A stretch of DNA of 64,000 nt, taken from Cichorium intybus (Eukaryota; Streptophyta; Magnoliopsida; Asterales; Asteraceae). Made by a program: the position numbers and the translations under genes. Below are positions 1 to 13,012 of the stretch, piece by piece. The notes under the pieces were generated by a model. That model did not search any database and was not told the DNA's origin. It saw only the letters and a list, made by a program, of their open reading frames with translations. The stretch covers positions 64,695,854 through 64,759,853 of the forward strand of contig CM042011.1 in NCBI GenBank assembly GCA_023525715.1. The letters run 5' to 3'. Within the stretch, counting starts at the first letter, position 1. Every line of letters starts with the position of its first letter.

Positions 1-554
1 AATTAGATTACCCTAATTAAAAGCCTATATTTATGGAATCTAAACTTACCAAAACTTAATCAATCGTCATCTTATTATACCACGATCACCACAATATTGC
101 GTCGATGATCAATTTCCTCATCTTGAATGTCGAAACAAAAATCACACGATGTGTTGCCACAAATTTGACTAAAGCCCTCATTATTCCAACGCTCAACTTC
201 CTAGAAGCATATAACTAAAATTGGGGGGCCAAAAATTTTGCTCCGATTTTCATATGCATCATATTATCATTCTTTGAGAATATAAACAATATTAATTAGT
301 TAACTATAGAATGGATAACGTCTCCGTAATTATAGTTATGATATTCAAAATTAACTTGAAAAGAATATTGTTTCTTTATTTGTAAATATATATGAATGTC
401 TATTATACCTTTAACTGACCCATTTTAATTATTATTATTTAAAAATTTCATTTTAATTACACAACTGCCACTATCATCTAAGCCATTGATTTTTTCAATC
501 TAATGGTCCAAAATTGGTCCCACAATAACACAATACTTACCAAATGTATTTAAT

Positions 555-655
<101 letters not shown>

Positions 656-735
656 GAGTTGTAGAGAGAATTTAAATAAATAAAAGAACATATGAACTTT
701 TTTTCTAAACAATATTTTTGAAAAAAAATTATACT

Positions 736-737
<2 letters not shown>

Positions 738-800
<63 letters not shown>

Positions 801-805
801 TGTAT
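738..805. repeat. Compound (TA)n-(TATG)n microsatellite
   Basis: A TA run of about 16 units passes directly into about 8 TATG units. It is a simple repeat expected to vary in length between alleles. Confidence 0.93.
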
Positions 806-1321
806 ATTGCCTGGTAACTTTTGGGACATCAAGAATTGTATTCAATTACAAAAAGGCTAATATTTTTGTAGCAAACAGGTAATTTCTCAAATTGTAACAT
901 GGGAGCGATTGAATATATAAATTATAAAAAGAAGTGGGCACTGGTACGGTTGCCGGTTTATATCTCCTGGAAATATAAACAAGACACTGTGGCATGCTTA
1001 AGTTAAATGCCCATATATTAATAAAGCTATCTTATGATTAAAAATCAACTTCACCTTATGATTAAAGATTACTAATTTTGATACTCTAATACATGTATAT
1101 TAACAATACTTCAATTACAAGTAGTATACAATGAAAAGTACACAAGTGGCTGAAAACGCCTATTAACTGGAAAACAGTCGACTTTTCTTTTCACAAAAAA
1201 ATACTACTAATAAAATAGTGGTCCTAAATTGTGAAAAACCAATTACTTACTACATTAGAGGATGCAGTCACTTTCAAGGTGTCTAGACCATTCCAGGTGG
1301 GGTTAATCCCCTTTAATGGCA
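806..1321. other. AT-rich upstream region of the NPF4-type gene
   Basis: No gene or recognisable element was seen. It is the presumed distal promoter of the transporter gene that starts at 1415. Confidence 0.5.
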
Positions 1322-1329
1322 TATAAATA
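1322..1329 (+). promoter_or_regulatory. Candidate TATA box of the NPF4-type gene
   Basis: TATAAATA lies about 85 bp upstream of the proposed ATG at 1415. That spacing fits a core promoter with a short 5' UTR. The role is inferred from motif and position only. Confidence 0.5.
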
Positions 1330-1414
1330 GGATGCCATGCATCATTTCCTCTTTGCGTTAAAGGATCATAACAATACATTCTATCGGAAGATCATCTTAA
1401 GTTCGCAAAACAAT

Positions 1415-4400
1415 ATGGTACCACTCCTCATTTAATTCCTTCTTTAAACTTATGTTGATTTTAATCCTTCTTCCAAGTTCTAACACAGTCTGCATTCCTT
1501 TTCATTATAACATTATATATTTTTGTCCTTCTCTTTCAGGACCAAGAATGCCAAATCACCAAGTCTAGCTTGTATGTCACTTGGAAAAACAAACCAGCTA
1601 TAGAAGGCCAACATGGTGGCATAGTTGCAGCCTCTTTTGTTTTAGGTATGTATGCATGTATATATGTATCGAGTGTTATGGTCAAACGAGTCAAGTTTAG
1701 GATACAAAGTTTATACAAGAAACTATTTTTATATTGATTAACAGATCGTGGTTCTGATTTTGTGTTTGTGTAAAATATATAGTTGTGGAGGTATTGGAGA
1801 ATTTAGCATATTTGGCGAATGCAAGCAACCTTGTGCTCTATTTGTCAAAATTCATGCATTATACACCATCTAATTCTTCCAACATCGTTAGCAATTTCAT
1901 GGGAACCGCGTTCCTCCTTGCTCTCCTTGGTGGCTTCTTGGCTGATGCTTTCTTCACCACTTATTGCATTTATCTAATAAGTGCTACGATTGAACTCATG
2001 GTAAGTAGTATGAAATACGAGGTTTACTCACTCATATTTTTACTTCAGGCTTACATCTAAACTAGCTAGATCCAGATGTCATCTGGATGTTATATCTTCA
2101 AACCCCATGAGTTTTTTTGGCATATATAAGCCTCCTCTTGCAGCTTTTCAATATAGAAAGACACTCTTAACATCAGCTTAGTTCGTATCAACATTCCTTT
2201 TTCATCCTATTCGTGAACACCCATAAGAACTCACAAGTGGAATGATCGTTCAATAATCATCTATGTTGAGTGACACACGTTTTTTAGAATACCCAGTATA
2301 TAGGGAATTAAGAATAGGACATGTGACCATGAATGAATATGATTCGTTATTATAATCTGGTTTTATTCGGATGCTTTCCTTTCAAGGATGAGCTGTCTAT
2401 GATTTCATGGTGAGGCAAGCAATATTGAGTGCTAGATATGTTAAACCAAGAAGGGTACCCCTCCACCTGATAACATCTATATTTTTTTAATTCTATTTAT
2501 TTAATGTGATAAAAATTTTGCCCTTATCACATGCGTGGTTCATGAATATTAACAGAAAGTGAAATTTTTTTAATTATTAAATTGAAAAGTATTTATATGT
2601 CCACTAGTATCTTCCATCGGATTTTTTATCGTGGCCTTCAACATTTATGGTCTCAGCACCGGCTCACGCATGCAATGCAACCCAATAAATATAACTTTCC
2701 TTATGCACATGAATTCATGAATTAAAAAAGATACAGTAAATTACAAGAATGGTCCATGTGCTTCTGAACTGCACCGTGTTTAGTCCAAATTCATGAATTT
2801 AAAAAGATAGAGTAAATTACAGGAATGGTCCATGTGCTTCTGAATTGCACGTGTTTAGTCAAAAATTGACATATTCTTCAATTTTGGTTATTATTTCAAG
2901 GTTTCATGTTGATTTTGGTATTTATTTCAAAGTTCTAGGAGCATAATCGATACAAAAACTTAAAACAACGACCAAAATTGAATAGCGTTTATGGACCATA
3001 TATAGTAATCATCTTTCTTGAAAGTTGGCATTTTATTAGCAAATTCTTCCAGCCGTATACAAGTTCAAGAAAGTCATTTGACTAAATCTCATGATTTTCA
3101 CTTCTAAACAGGGGCTTCTAATACTCACCATGCAAGCCCGCTCAAGGTCCTTGAAACCAGAAAGTTGTTTATCAGCCAACAGGAATACAAAGTGCCAGGA
3201 AATTGAAGGTGGTAAAGAGGCGCTTTTGTTTATAGGCCTTTATTTGGTGGCATTGGGTGTTGGAGGGATAAAAGGGTCACTTCCCCCTCATGGGGCTGAG
3301 CAATTTGATGAAGATACTACTCAAGGAAGAAAAAACCGATCGTCTTTTTTCAATTACTATGTGTTTTGTCTCGCGTGTGGTGCACTTATTGCAGTTACGT
3401 TTGCTGTGTGGATTGAAGATAATAAAGGATGGCAATGGGGTTTTGGTATTTCCACGTTGGCAATCCTGATTTCTATCCCCATTTTTCTACTTGGGTCCAC
3501 GTTCTACAGGATTAAGCTTCCAACTGGAAGTCCTATTACAACCATATTTAAGGTAGCATCTTTTTCTAGATGGTTGACCTGTTTAGTTATATAAATGATT
3601 TAATATTTTCAGCCCAATCTAATATTTTTAAATAAATAGTTATCTTAATCTGTTGTATTAAACATATTAATTGGAATTTTCAACCCAGCTTGGATTATTA
3701 GAAAAACGGGTTGACAGTATGTTGACCCATTTATAATTTCCTAACCCAAGATTTTAGTCAAAGGGGTTGGATCCGGATCGACTCACTTAAATTTAAATCT
3801 AGTTAAATAAGTTAAAAACCCAAATAATTTTTCGAGCGGTTGCGGATAACTGTTTTTAGTTTTCTAGAAAACTTTTTTGAAAACGCGTTTGGTTAAACTA
3901 ATTGAATTTATTTTCGGTTTTAGAAAAACAAAATAAAACTAGAAAACTTAGGAAAACAACAATTTTGAGTTTTCCAAATTTTATGTAATTTTGGAAAATG
4001 AAAAAAATTTCATTTCTAGAAAAATTTTGGAAAATTTGATTAACCAAACGCGTTTTCCAACTTATCATTTTTCATAGAAAATTTTCTTGAAAAACTGAAA
4101 ATTTTCTGTAACCAAAGGCACCATAACTACAATTTGATTTTCCAAAGAATATTCTAAACTTCTATAACGTGTACGCAAGTTTACTTTCACTAACGCCAAC
4201 TTGACTTTCACTTTCAGTTTGACTTCCATGCTTGTGATCGGTGCCCCAAATGGTAATAGGTTTAAGACTTTAGGGTTTTGTTTTTATACTTTTTACTTTT
4301 ATAAGATTTTGACAAATAAAATAAAATAAACATAGATTTGGGTTGACATGTTGTCATTAGATTAGACATTTCATACAAGAACTATTTAATTAAATCGGTT

Positions 4401-5535
4401 AATCATGATATCGGTTTAATTAAACAAGTTAGAAAATCTAAATCCAACCCGTTAATTTTGGGTTGTATTAATTTTTGCAAGCTCTAGTTAAGTCTAACCC
4501 AATCTACTTGGAACTTAGTGGATTAATAACGAAACTAAAGTGTTATGTTTACACCAGGTACTTGCTGCAGCAATTTTCAACACTTGCTTTCCCAAAAACG
4601 CAAGAAATGCAGTAGTGAGCACGAACAGATCCCCGACATCAAATTCACATTCAAAAAAGGAAGAAGATATAACAGAAGATCTCACTTTCCTCAATAGAGC
4701 AGTTACCAATACCTCCACTTTTCCAACATTTTCAGTCACCACCAAACAAGTAGAAGAAGTCAAAATCGTTCTAAAAATCTTCCCAGTATTCCTCTCAACC
4801 ATAATGCTAAACTGCTGCCTTGCTCAACTGTCCACCTTTTCTGTCCAACAAGCCGCCACCATGGACACAAAAATCGGCTCGTTACTTGTCCCACCAGCTT
4901 CTCTTCCTGTGTTCCCAGTCATCTTCATTATGATACTGGCACCCATGTATGACCACGTCATCATCCCATTCGCAAGAAAGATAACTAAAACCGAAATGGG
5001 TATCACTCATTTACAACGAATAGGGATAGGTTTATTCCTGTCCATTATGGCCATGGCGGTTGCTGCTTTAGTTGAAAAGAAGCGAAAAGGAGTGGCTTTT
5101 CAAGAAAACCTAATGAACTCTACCCAACCGCTACCCATCACTTTCCTTTGGGTGTCTTTACAGTATTTGTTTCTTGGGTCGGCAGATCTTTTTACCTTAG
5201 CTGGCATGATGGATTTCTTTTTTACTGAGGCGCCATTTAGCATGAGATCTTTAGCGACTTCTCTTTCATGGGCTTCATTGGCTGTGGGTTATTATTTGAG
5301 TTCGGTGCTTATTTCCATAGTGAATAATGTTACTGGTACCTTTCGTCACACGCCTTGGCTTTATGGGAGTAATTTAAATCATTATCATCTTGAAAGATTT
5401 TATTGGTTGATGTGTGCACTAAGTGGTGTAAACTTTCTTGTGTATATCATATGGTCGAAATCTTACAAGTATGGATCAAAATGTTCCACGGGTTCAAATG
5501 AGACACAAATGCTTTGCAAGTCATCGGGAGTTTGA
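1415..5535 (+). CDS. NPF4: NPF4-type (NRT1/PTR family) membrane transporter, AIT1/NPF4.6-like
   Basis: This is a proton-coupled-type MFS transporter of the plant NRT1/PTR family, expected in the plasma membrane. Coding exons read as 1415-1417, 1540-1645, 1783-2000, 3112-3552 and 4558-5535. All joins have GT/AG borders and keep frame, giving about 581 residues, the usual NPF length. The first exon appears to be only the ATG, because the in-frame exon at 1540 has no Met. Visible signatures are GGFLADAFF after TM2, the GGIKGSLPPHGAEQFDE block, FFNYYVFCLACGAL (PTR2 motif), and SADLFTLAGMMDFFFTEAP near the C terminus. TM1 reads EVLEN, so the usual ExxE[R/K] lacks its basic residue, as I recall for the NPF4 group. 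Arabidopsis NPF4 members transport abscisic acid, gibberellin or nitrate; the substrate here is unknown. The subfamily call is firm and the one-codon first exon less so. Confidence 0.9.
2714..2866 (+). repeat. Tandem duplication (about 77 bp x 2) in intron 3 of the transporter gene
   Basis: Two adjacent copies share TTCATGAATT...AAAAAGATA, the AATGGTCCATGTGCTTCTGA core and GTGTTTAGTC. They differ by several substitutions, so the duplication is not recent. It lies wholly inside the 2001-3111 intron. Confidence 0.8.
3850..4125. mobile_element. MITE-like inverted repeat in intron 4 of the transporter gene
   Basis: The arms AAAACGCGTTTGGTTAA (3880-3896) and TTAACCAAACGCGTTTT (4040-4056) are perfect 17-bp inverse complements. 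The flanks keep imperfect complementarity (GTTTTCTAGAAAAC at left, AGAAAATTTTCTTGAAAAAC at right). The interior is AT-rich and non-coding. Such a fold-back structure is typical of a MITE. The termini and target duplication could not be fixed, so the family is unassigned. Confidence 0.6.
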
Positions 5536-8500
5536 TATTTTAAGCGAGAATATCAACATCTATTTTATAGGTGATTGCCTATGTTAGTTATGTGTTAGTG
5601 AGTTGATGAGATTATATATGCATCTATCTTGGCTCAAAGGTTATGTATGTTCCTTTTGTATCGTTAGATTGGAGCCAGGCGTGATAGTACATATTACTTA
5701 GAATCAAGTAATCCAAGTTTTTACTTTTGGTATTGCTAGTGTTTGCTATCTTATTTATTGATAGTGTTAACTTGCTCCATATCCATTCTATCACTACACT
5801 CGATCCCGAAAGAACTCAAAAACAAGAAAATCCAACAACGAATCTATGCCAAGGCAATAGATCGCAACCAATCAAACTAATCTAATCTGATCTCGAGATC
5901 AAACTCAGAAATCAGATCTAAAACAATCCAGAACTACCGAATCAAATAACGAACGATTATGAAATAAATGCGAAATTACGATGAAATGTAAACAACAAAA
6001 ACTTTGCATTCAACTAAATCCCGAATTAGAGCCGAATGCTTCTGAAAACAGGGACCAATCCAGATCTACGCAGACGATAGTGTTCTACAAGTCAGAACCT
6101 TCGATCACACGTGATGAACAATAATAGAAAAATAAATAAAAATACTAAAATCTAACCAACTATTAAATCTACTATCAAAGCTGTGAAATTTCAAGTCAAA
6201 GATGCCTAAGTGTCTCAAAGGTTCAATCTTCGTTCCCAAATCACGGAGTGGGAGCCTCTATTTATAGTTGCGGATTTGGCCTATACGCGTCGCGGGATAG
6301 CCTTCTACGCGGCGCGGGTCAACCTTATCTCCCGTTTCTTCGCACTTTGAATTTGAACTCTCATCTGGGTTGGACACATGTTCGCATCGCGTCTCTCATT
6401 CATATGCGGCAAGCGTGTTACTTCGACTTGAATCCAGCTTTGCTTCCAAACTTTGCCAATTTTTATACTTTATACTCTGTATTATCACTAAAACACACAA
6501 CAAGCCCTTGACACTAAAAGTGAGTAATATCAGTCAATTTAGAAAGATAAATTAACTAAAACCTGGCTCAATAACGACTATAATGATTGACATTACTAGG
6601 CGTTATCAGTAGGCTTGATGTCAAAACATTCTTTCAAAATCATCTTATGAAACTTTCATAATCATATTATAACTACAATGATTTTCATATCATTTAATTA
6701 TTCAAAAATGCCACATAAAAGCTTTATCAATAATTTGTCGTGTACCCCATAGTGGGAAAAGTCACATGTACTCATCTTAGTAGCTAGGTACGTCTAGCTA
6801 TGCTAATCCACCCATCTCTTGTACTACTCTACATAATTCTAGTCTTTTGTTGCTTCCAAGTGTTCTTCGACTTCTATTAATCTAATAAAAGATTAGAACT
6901 TATTAGACAACTGAACATATAGCAATTTTCTAATCATTCTTGAACTATTTCTAGTCACAATCTAGTTCTGAAGGCATAATAACTATTTTGGACGATTTTA
7001 CCCTTTTGTTCTCTTTTGACTAAAAATGGTATTTTAGGGTTCTACGTACAATGTTATTTTAGCAACTTTCTAGTTTTTGCATCTCCATGAGTTCACTTCA
7101 AGAGTTAGATGTGAAAACATATTTCTTATTTACTTGTTTATGCCATTTTGGCAAGTTTTAACAAATAAAGTTTTTAAAAATAGAAACCGTCAAAATCTTG
7201 ATGCTTTCCTTCCAAATATCAATAATATGTTGTCAATCTTTCACAAGTTTCATCACAATTTCAACTTTTACGTTGATGCATCTAATTTAGACTAAAATAA
7301 AACATTTAGTTTCAATTGCGACTCTTTTAGTCCATTTTTAGACTTAACCAAAACATCTCATTTCTAGATCCAAACTTGGTTATTTCCTTCTTATATACAT
7401 ATTCTCATCACAAGGTATTATAATGTTCAAGTTTGGTGTCACTTTCCAACTTTTCGGTTTTCATGTTTTAAACAGCAACTCAATTGCCATTTTTACCAAA
7501 TTTATAATTTTGACCAAATGTAAGTAATCACTCATATGGATGTTCTTGAGTTCTTATCAACCATTCCTAAGTTCACTTGTGTCACATAACATATCCAAAT
7601 ACTCTCATTTGTTTATCTCTCCCAATTTGACCAATTTACAAAAAAATTGTCTCATTTTAGTCTTTCTTTAAGTGATGGAATTCAAGATTCCATTCCTTTC
7701 TTCTAGATCTCAAATCCAAGCTTCTTAATAACAAGTACCATTCAAAAATCCATGTATAAAACAATTACCACGTTAATTTCCAATGTTTCATCAATCCTTT
7801 ATATATCAAATTCAACATAAGTCTTAAAGTTTCACTAATATAAAAACCAAATCTCTCCAAGTTCCGAACCGACTCAAGTGTTCTTGATTCTTGAAACTAT
7901 TATCAAGCATGCATTCAATCATCCAAGCCAAACAACCAAAACTTTTCAATCATAAGTGTTTTCTTGAATCCAAAAGTGTCATAATAAAAAACCCAACTTC
8001 AATTCCAACATGCATGAAGTAACTTTCGATTTGACAAACTAGGGTTCCAAGAAATCAACCTTTACCTTTCACTTTTCTGTCCAAATATGAAGTCATAGGT
8101 GTTCTTGCCCCTTTTCATGAATTCCCTTATTTAATTTCATGTTTAAAACTATAAATCAACACCATTTTCGACATGCATTTCAGGAATCCCAAACCAATTT
8201 CTTAATCTGAATTTAGGTTTTAGAAATTATCTTTAACTTGGTCCCAAATAAGAAAAATCATAAGTTCTTGACCATTTCACATAAATCGGATTTTTAGGTT
8301 GCTTAGATGCTAGAAATCGGACTAGAACCCTCCTTTTCTGACCATCAGTCACCGTCGGTGACCCTCCGGCCTCCTCGGACACCGTGAACGGCGGCGGGCT
8401 TCCCACTAGCAGCCTCGCGCTACTTAATCTCTCTCTGTCTCGCATCTTTATTCCTCTTTCTGTCTACAGCAAACACGAACCAGCGCACACTTGTTGGGGT

Positions 8501-9300
8501 TGATGTCTGGTCGGCAGCAACGCCGATTGCCGCCACCCAACTTCTTCAGGCGATCCTTTCTCTCGCGGTCTCCTTTCCCTTTTCTTTTCCCGATTTGCAA
8601 CATGTGGATGCGTGTTTTGGTTTATCGAGAGGTTTGCATCAGAGAAATAAAACATGCACACGTGATTGGAACGTAAACCGGGTTCTGGTTTCTTGATTTA
8701 ACCAAGTCCAAAAGTGCAATTAAAAGACTAAATTGCCCCTCCCTTAAATGCCTTATAATACTTTTAACATTTATACTAGATTTTTCTCGACCTTTACATA
8801 GTCATATCTTGCCCATACAATATCCATATTTTTCAAAATGTATACCTTTAGAAGGGTGGAAATGAGCTTAACAACTTCTCCCCACTAACTTAAGGCTGAA
8901 TCTGAAAGGATTTTACATTACAGGCCCTCAAATATGCCACATTGGCCATTTTCACCACTTTTTTGGCCATTTTGATACCTTCATAATTTCTTTGTTATAA
9001 CTCCTAATGGCCTGAATCTTTTTGCTATATTCTTCTTATCTTAAATATAACAAAAGTCACTCTGATGACTTTTTCCCAATTCCTTTTAGATTTTGAGATA
9101 TTAATTTTAAAGATTACTCAATAAAGATTTCACTTTTAGTCATTTATTCTCTTTTTTTCCCTTAGGTCCTTAAGACCAAATTCAAAATGAATTAATCTCT
9201 CAAAATGATTTAATAAGAGGCCTTAACAACTGAATTCCCATACTTGCACCTTCTTTGACCGTTTTGCCATTTTCATTGCTCGTTTGGTAATTGTGAATAT
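5536..9300. other. Intergenic DNA with probable LTR remnants
   Basis: No gene is supported. Around 6230-6320, read on the reverse strand, GC-rich words like those in the chromovirus LTR at 31073 (CGCGGCGCGG, CGCGACGCG) sit just before CTATAAATAG, so an old related LTR may be present. GC-rich short frames at 8233-8676 overlap on both strands and match no family I know. The rest is AT-rich and unremarkable. Confidence 0.4.
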
Positions 9301-9309
9301 TAACTCCTC

Positions 9310-10435
9310 TTCATATGAAATACACTTATACTAGCTTTCCATTTATACAAAATTTTAGTTGCCACACTAAATTTCTGAAATCTGGCAAGTGTTTCCTCTT
9401 TCCAGTCATATGACGATAGCAGTCACTATCGATGTACCATTCTTTTTCGTACTGCTCATGATTCATAAGTTGTGATCGATGAGAAGGTTTAGGTACCCAA
9501 GTCTGTTTAGGTCCTAGATGGTAAGTTGTAAAATTCTCAATCCATGTTTCAATGATTTCATCTTTACCAGTTTCTGATGTTGAACCTTTTTCTGAAATAG
9601 ATATTGACTTTTGAAGATTAGAAATCCCAGACTTCTGTATGCATTTCATAACATTCTTTGAAAAAGGTGATTTGGATGTAGACTTTAAATCGAGATTATG
9701 TGAATTTTCTATTTTGGGCTTTGATTGTTTGAATTATTTGGAACCCAATTTTTCTTGTTTATTAAAGACTTTCTGAATGAGGAACTACATGGAGTCGACT
9801 CATCTAGAAATTCTTTATATGTAAGCTTGAAGTCATCAATTGTAAGGTTTTTATAATTGAACAGGTGCAGCTTCTTATCCAACCAGACGTGAAAACTATC
9901 TACAAGATTGTTTCCGTTAAAAAAAGTATGTTTGGTAGGTTTTTCATGTTTGGGATGTGGAAAATTTCCTTTTTATGGAACAAAGACTTGTTTTTGATAA
10001 TTCGGTTTTTTTGGCATTTTTAGTCTTTGGCTGTTGTTCTGATGTCTGATAAAAGTTGATACAATGTTGATTTTGAACTCCTTTTTCAAACATTGATTAT
10101 TTCAAAATTTTATTCCCCTTTAACTTTCATAGAAAGCTTTTTGTTTTTGAATATTTTGTCTTTCATTGAAGTTTATTCTCAAGGAAGGATTTTGATGATT
10201 ATTCCATGAGTTCGGGTTTTTCATTTGATTCATCACTTGTTTTCTAATGTTAATCTTAACATTAAGATATTCATTAGGATAATTTTCAAGATTTTTTTTC
10301 GAAGAGAAGAATCCTTTGACAATGATAGTTTCATTGTCTTCCAGCTTCTTCACATAGTAGGCCTCATCTTTAACATGTTGTTTATTTTCATTTTTTTTTC
10401 AACATGCAGTCCTTCGCAAGATGATCAGATTCGAT
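9310..10435 (-). pseudogene. Decayed Ty1-copia gag/protease fragment
   Basis: On the reverse strand the order from high to low coordinates is half a zinc knuckle (SDHLAKDC, near 10390-10440), a basic Asn/Lys-rich linker (10120-10353), and a protease region with WYIDSDCYRHMTGKRKHLP (9326-9649). In copia proteases this reads W-x-x-D-S-G-C-S-x-H-M-T-G; here the catalytic-loop Gly is Asp. Frames are interrupted repeatedly and no integrase or RT follows. It is an old, inactive fragment. Confidence 0.75.
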
Positions 10436-10439
10436 GAAA

Positions 10440-10848
10440 TAAGCAACAAAAATATCGAGAACAAGGATCAAAACACAAATCGACAAGAAATATGAAGATA
10501 AACAGTGTCGAACGCTTTGATTATACGGGTTGTAAGTACAAATACAACTCCTACTTAAAGAGTGTAACGAGCATCTGTATGACGCATTAGACCTCTTACA
10601 CAGTAAGATATGTACCAAAAACCCTAGCAATTAAAGCTATATATACAAAATAACATGGGCTAAAAACCTAATTCGTACAACCCAAAATGGCAAAACTAGT
10701 TGACTAGGCTAACATGAACAGAACCTAGGTGCACGTTAGTAGTTCAATAACAGTTTTGTGCGGCTTCAGATTGATAGCTAACTTGAGATGACAAAAGGAC
10801 TTCGGATGACATTTGGTATAACACTTTGGCACAAACATATTCCTAACA
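10440..10848 (-). repeat. Possible copia LTR abutting the decayed fragment
   Basis: Read on the reverse strand, this begins TGTTAGGAATATG at 10848 and runs directly into the zinc-knuckle remnant, as if gag had been deleted. No partner LTR or duplication was found, so this is tentative. Confidence 0.3.
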
Positions 10849-11323
10849 CAAGCCTAGATAGCTCAACACCCCAATGTAGGTTTTCAACTAAAAAATGAAG
10901 TTTCTTTCCTTACTTCTTCAAGAACGTGATTGGAATAACTTGTAGCTTGACAAAATTGACTGGTTCTTCTCCAAAACACTAAAAAACGATTGGAGCCTTT
11001 TCTCATTCTCTAGAAATCGTGTTTGAGAAGAAGTGGGGATGTTTCCACCAACTTAACAAGGAACTCTCATTTAATTGCATATTAGTCCCTTCCCATAACT
11101 CAACTTTTACTAAATGACATTTTAGTCCCTCTAGAACTTATGAAAGTCTTGAATTCTCCTTTTTGCCGCAAACTCATAGATTACTAGCACCAATATGTCT
11201 CTAAAGTATTTTTCCCACTAAATACTATAAATTGACATTTTTGCCCATAAGAGTAAAAATGTCGCTTAACTTAACAACTTCGTCACATAATTGATAATTA
11301 GAAAATTTTATTTAGTCTAAATA

Positions 11324-11388
<65 letters not shown>

Positions 11389-11714
11389 ATTATTTTTTAT
11401 TTAAAATTAGGATGTTACAAATTGTTAAAGTTTTATTATATTTGAAGAGGTCATTCAAGAAATACGATTTAAGATTATTGATTTTGTTAAACATCATAAA
11501 CCACAACCATTATAACTTTATCTTTTAATAGTTGTTTAACCATTACTACAAGGTTCAAGATAATGACAATTTTTTTATCAAGCTTTTGATCTAGTATATT
11601 AAAAGTGTTATTTCATGATAAATGATAATGAATCTAACATTTGTCACAAGATATATTTGTTATTCTTTTAAATATATGGTTATATCCTCATGAAACATGT
11701 GAGGATCCACCTAA
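10849..11714. other. Intergenic AT-rich DNA with an (ATT)n run
   Basis: No gene was seen. GGATGTTACA at 11410-11419 looks like the 3' end of a gypsy-type LTR, but no matching start was identified. The (ATT)n run is listed separately. Confidence 0.4.
11328..11383. repeat. (ATT)n microsatellite
   Basis: About 18 perfect ATT/TTA units. Confidence 0.95.
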
Positions 11715-12643
11715 TCTATATCTATATCTATATCTATATAACTCTTATAATAGAGGTCATTCATGAATGTGGATCAAGATAACTCAAATACTTGCACCAT
11801 ATTGATTTGAAACCCCCAAGACTTTTCAACTTATATTATTTAATGTCTTTGATGTTTTGGCTATATAAGAACATCATTTTCCATGCTTGGTTACTCTTAA
11901 GAACATCATTTCTCATGCTTGGTTTCTCTTGATTCTTTTTTGTCTTTCCAATTTATTTTTGTAGAATATGTGGAAGTTTAGTACAAGATAGTAGTCATCT
12001 TATTTGTAAAACGAAAAGTTCAATGATGATCTTCTTTGGGTATATCAAATATTTGAATGTTTCAACTTTTCCAATGGTTTTAAACATGGTGATGCGCCTC
12101 TACGAATCTCCCACGACCACTTTTGAGGAATCTGCGTTGATGAAAGAAAACAAGTTAGTATGCTTAGAGAATTTGAATATTTTAAACATGAATAAGAATC
12201 TTATTTTCCATGGTCAGTTAGTATCATTTGTTTTTCTAATGTTTCCAAATCTATATCTATATAATTTTTATGTAGAGTGGGTTACAATGTTAGAGTTTAT
12301 AGTCAGATATGACGTGTAAGAGAAAAGGTTATCATGAAATATGTAATGTAATACGATCTTCAATTCTATCAAACATTTAAAGGACACAATTATATGTTTG
12401 GTGTAAACTACGATGATGTTTTGTATTAAAATTTATTTGATATTGTGTTTTTATAAATACACGATAAACTAAGAAACTTTTTTCGTATCGTTTTTTTATC
12501 AATACATGATAGAACACTCTAAATTTTTAACCCACTAAATGAATTAACCGCACATTGTTGAAATGATTTTAGGCAAGATTTGCGATTGAAATTTAAGTAT
12601 TTCACATGTTATTGTAGAAGAATCAACGATTTAAAAATTTGTG

Positions 12644-12763
12644 GTATCTATTCCACTTTTCAAGTTACTTTTTAGTTTAAAGTCAATAATTGGTTTGGAG
12701 TTTTTTTTATGTTATTGTCATACTAAATACTAAAAGGATTATGTAATTTTCTACTAAAACCAT

Positions 12764-12845
<82 letters not shown>

Positions 12846-12955
12846 CACTTTTCAAGTTACTTTTTAGTTTAAAGTCAATAATTGGTTTGGAGTTTTTTTT
12901 ATGTTATTGTCATACTAAATACTAAAAGGATTATGTAATTTTCTACTAAAACCAT

Positions 12956-13012
<57 letters not shown>
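12644..13012 (+). repeat. Duplicated 120-bp block, each copy ending in a (TA)n run
   Basis: The block starting TATTCCACTTTTCAAGTTAC and ending ACTAAAACCATCCATA occurs at about 12648-12768 and again at about 12841-12960, with no difference I can see. Each copy is followed by a TA run (12768-12841 and 12960-13012). The near identity means a recent duplication, perhaps by slippage across the TA runs. Confidence 0.9.

Noticed and set aside
8233..8676. GC-rich overlapping frames on both strands, possible small gene
   Set aside because: No family resemblance, no splice or promoter context, and the frames are mutually exclusive.
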